Below are positions 62,950 through 64,000 of a stretch of 64,000 bases of DNA, one piece after another; within the stretch, counting starts at the first letter, position 1, and every line of letters starts with the position of its first letter. Below the pieces are notes generated by a model. It ran no database searches and had not been told where the DNA came from. It saw nothing but the letters and a program-made list of their open reading frames with translations. The translations under genes and the position numbers were made by a program. The DNA is from Microbacterium sp. T32 (GTDB lineage: Bacteria > Actinomycetota > Actinomycetes > Actinomycetales > Microbacteriaceae). The stretch lies in assembly GCF_001619615.1 (NCBI RefSeq), contig NZ_LQQP01000014.1:1-64000 (forward strand). The letters are read 5' to 3'.

Positions 62950-63597
62950 TCAGGCTCCTTGCTCGATCAACGTGAGACCGAGGAGCTCTTCGATCTCGGC
63001 ATGGGTGTTGTCACCGAACAGTTCCCGCACCCGGAAGCCGTCGGGGGTGACGTCGAAGACGCCGTGGTCGGTGTAGACGCGGGAGACGCAGCCGACACCG
63101 GTGAGCGGGTAGGTGCACGTCTCGACGAGCTTGGGCGCCCCCTGCTTGGTGAGGAGGTCGGTCATGACGTAGACGTCCTTCGCCCCGATGGCGAGGTCCA
63201 TCGCGCCACCGACGGCCGGAATCGCCCCGGGTTCACCGGTCGACCAGTTCGCCAGATCTCCTGATGCCGAGACCTGAAAGGCTCCGAGCACGCACACGTC
63301 GAGGTGGCCACCGCGCATCATCGCGAACGAATCGGCGTGGTGGAAGTACGCGGCTCCGGCGAGCGCCGTCACCGGCTGCTTTCCCGCGTTGATCAGGTCG
63401 GGATCGACCGATTCCGCGGCCGGTGCCGGACCCATTCCCAACATTCCGTTCTCGGTATGCAGCACGATCTCGAGCCCCTCGGGCAGGTAGTCCGCGACGA
63501 GCGTCGGGGCTCCGATGCCGAGGTTCACGACGGCGCCTTCGGGGATGTCGGATGCCACGCGCGCGGCGAGTGCGGTGCGGGAGACGCGGGTGGTCAT
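62950..63597 (-). CDS. pcaJ: 3-oxoadipate CoA-transferase subunit B
   Basis: The 215-residue subunit has the catalytic glutamate Glu49 in HTENGMLGMGP, NLGIGAPTLVADYL before it, and GGAMDLAIGAKDV after it. With PcaI it moves CoA from succinyl-CoA to 3-oxoadipate. The ATG overlaps the pcaI stop by four bases. Scot-type succinyl-CoA:3-ketoacid transferase is the main alternative; linkage to pcaF and an IclR favours PcaJ. Confidence 0.93.
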   Translation of the reverse strand: MTTRVSRTALAARVASDIPEGAVVNLGIGAPTLVADYLPEGLEIVLHTENGMLGMGPAPAAESVDPDLINAGKQPVTALAGAAYFHHADSFAMMRGGHLDVCVLGAFQVSASGDLANWSTGEPGAIPAVGGAMDLAIGAKDVYVMTDLLTKQGAPKLVETCTYPLTGVGCVSRVYTDHGVFDVTPDGFRVRELFGDNTHAEIEELLGLTLIEQGA

Positions 63598-64000
63598 GCG
63601 TCCGCTCCGTTCTGGGCGAGCGGGCGCCCCTCGATGTCGACGCCGCCGACGAAGACGCCGTCCTGAAGCCAGCGGCGTTCGCCCACGGCGACGACCCGGT
63701 CGACGTACAGGCCGGGGGTGACGACGGCCTCGGGGTCGAGGTCGCCGAGCGGCACGATTCCGTCGACCTGCACGACGGTGGTCTTCGCCGCGGCAGCCAT
63801 GATCGGTCCGAAGTTGCGGGCGGTCTCGCGGTAGACGAGGTTGCCCCAGCGGTCGGCGCGGCGCGCGCTGATGAGCGCGACGTCGGCGTGGATCGGGTAC
63901 TCGAGGACGTAGTCGCGGTCGTCGATGCGCCGGGTCTCCTTGCCCTCGGCGAGCTGCGTACCGAACCCGGTGGGGGTGAAGAAGCCGCCGATCCCGGCGC
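63594..64000 (-). CDS. pcaI: 3-oxoadipate CoA-transferase subunit A, 5' end outside window
   Basis: The C-terminal 134 residues are present. They include GIGGFFTPTGFGTQLAEGKE, DYVLEYPIHADVALI, and RWGNLVYRETARNFGPIMA, the usual end of the alpha subunit of CoA-transferase family I. The stop overlaps the pcaJ start. It is the promoter-proximal gene of pcaI-pcaJ-pcaF as far as the window shows. Confidence 0.92.
   Translation of the reverse strand, partial: AGIGGFFTPTGFGTQLAEGKETRRIDDRDYVLEYPIHADVALISARRADRWGNLVYRETARNFGPIMAAAAKTTVVQVDGIVPLGDLDPEAVVTPGLYVDRVVAVGERRWLQDGVFVGGVDIEGRPLAQNGADA

Overview
The window is high-GC actinobacterial chromosome, most likely Microbacteriaceae and probably Microbacterium. 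Evidence: a strong GC3 bias, GTG/TTG starts, NucS mismatch endonuclease instead of MutS/MutL, CsoR copper control, many promoters of the TANNNT type placed 6-7 nt before the start codon (leaderless mRNAs), and a pervasive GGATGCC/GGCATCC 7-mer. The species call is inference; no rRNA or tRNA gene is present.

Layout. 1-1540: molybdenum-cofactor genes (MobA-like partial, moeA). 1687-2175: DUF1990. 2538-4543: YcnI/CopC copper cluster. 4718-8006: a 9-codon leader ORF, fdhD and an FdhF/YdeP-like molybdoenzyme, which link back to the cofactor genes. 8272-9925: TetR plus a YhgE-like membrane protein. 9996-10844: lipoprotein. 11090-13606: purL and a 45-residue membrane peptide. 13673-15731: KtrAB potassium uptake. 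15813-17459: two tandem paralogues of unknown function. 17511-18565: DUF3253 and DUF2071. 18590-21816: ProVWX-type osmoprotectant ABC transporter with a stem-loop inside the operon. 22123-23618: chorismate mutase and an AI-2E-family permease. 23621-27341: two small insertions bounded by three copies of the 3' end of a lactonase gene; cargo is a NYN nuclease and a truncated FtsX/sensor kinase/response regulator set. 27316-32108: lactonase, purA, Pr6Pr membrane protein, argG. 32232-35478: TetR, a P-loop-less ABC ATPase relative and YhgE/Pip. 35595-38309: SRPBCC protein and a DHA2 drug transporter. 38691-45072: complete Mrp (Mnh) sodium/proton antiporter operon with fused A-B subunit. 45169-47537: LacI and MFS sugar-type transporter. 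47547-50327: nucS, HAD phosphatase, coiled-coil membrane protein. 50337-53307: short NagA and a DUF2156 lysyltransferase-like protein. 53381-56550: cspA, GntR, TetR/SDR pair, GNAT. 56561-60435: EEP-family protein, then csoR-copZ-copA. 60558-64000: IclR, SdpI-like, and pcaF-pcaJ-pcaI of the beta-ketoadipate pathway (pcaI runs off the window).

What works together: Mo cofactor genes with FdhD and the molybdoenzyme; two copper systems (surface CopC/YcnI and cytosolic CsoR/CopZ/CopA); three ion or osmotic stress systems (KtrAB, ProVWX, Mrp); and aromatic catabolism at the right edge.

The most unusual content is not coding. At least six families of long imperfect palindromes (called A-F here) sit in intergenic gaps, four of them in two or more copies with conserved internal geometry. 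The lactonase 3' end has acted as a repeated insertion site. The GGATGCC/GGCATCC 7-mer is about ten-fold over expectation and forces otherwise rare codons in two reading frames.
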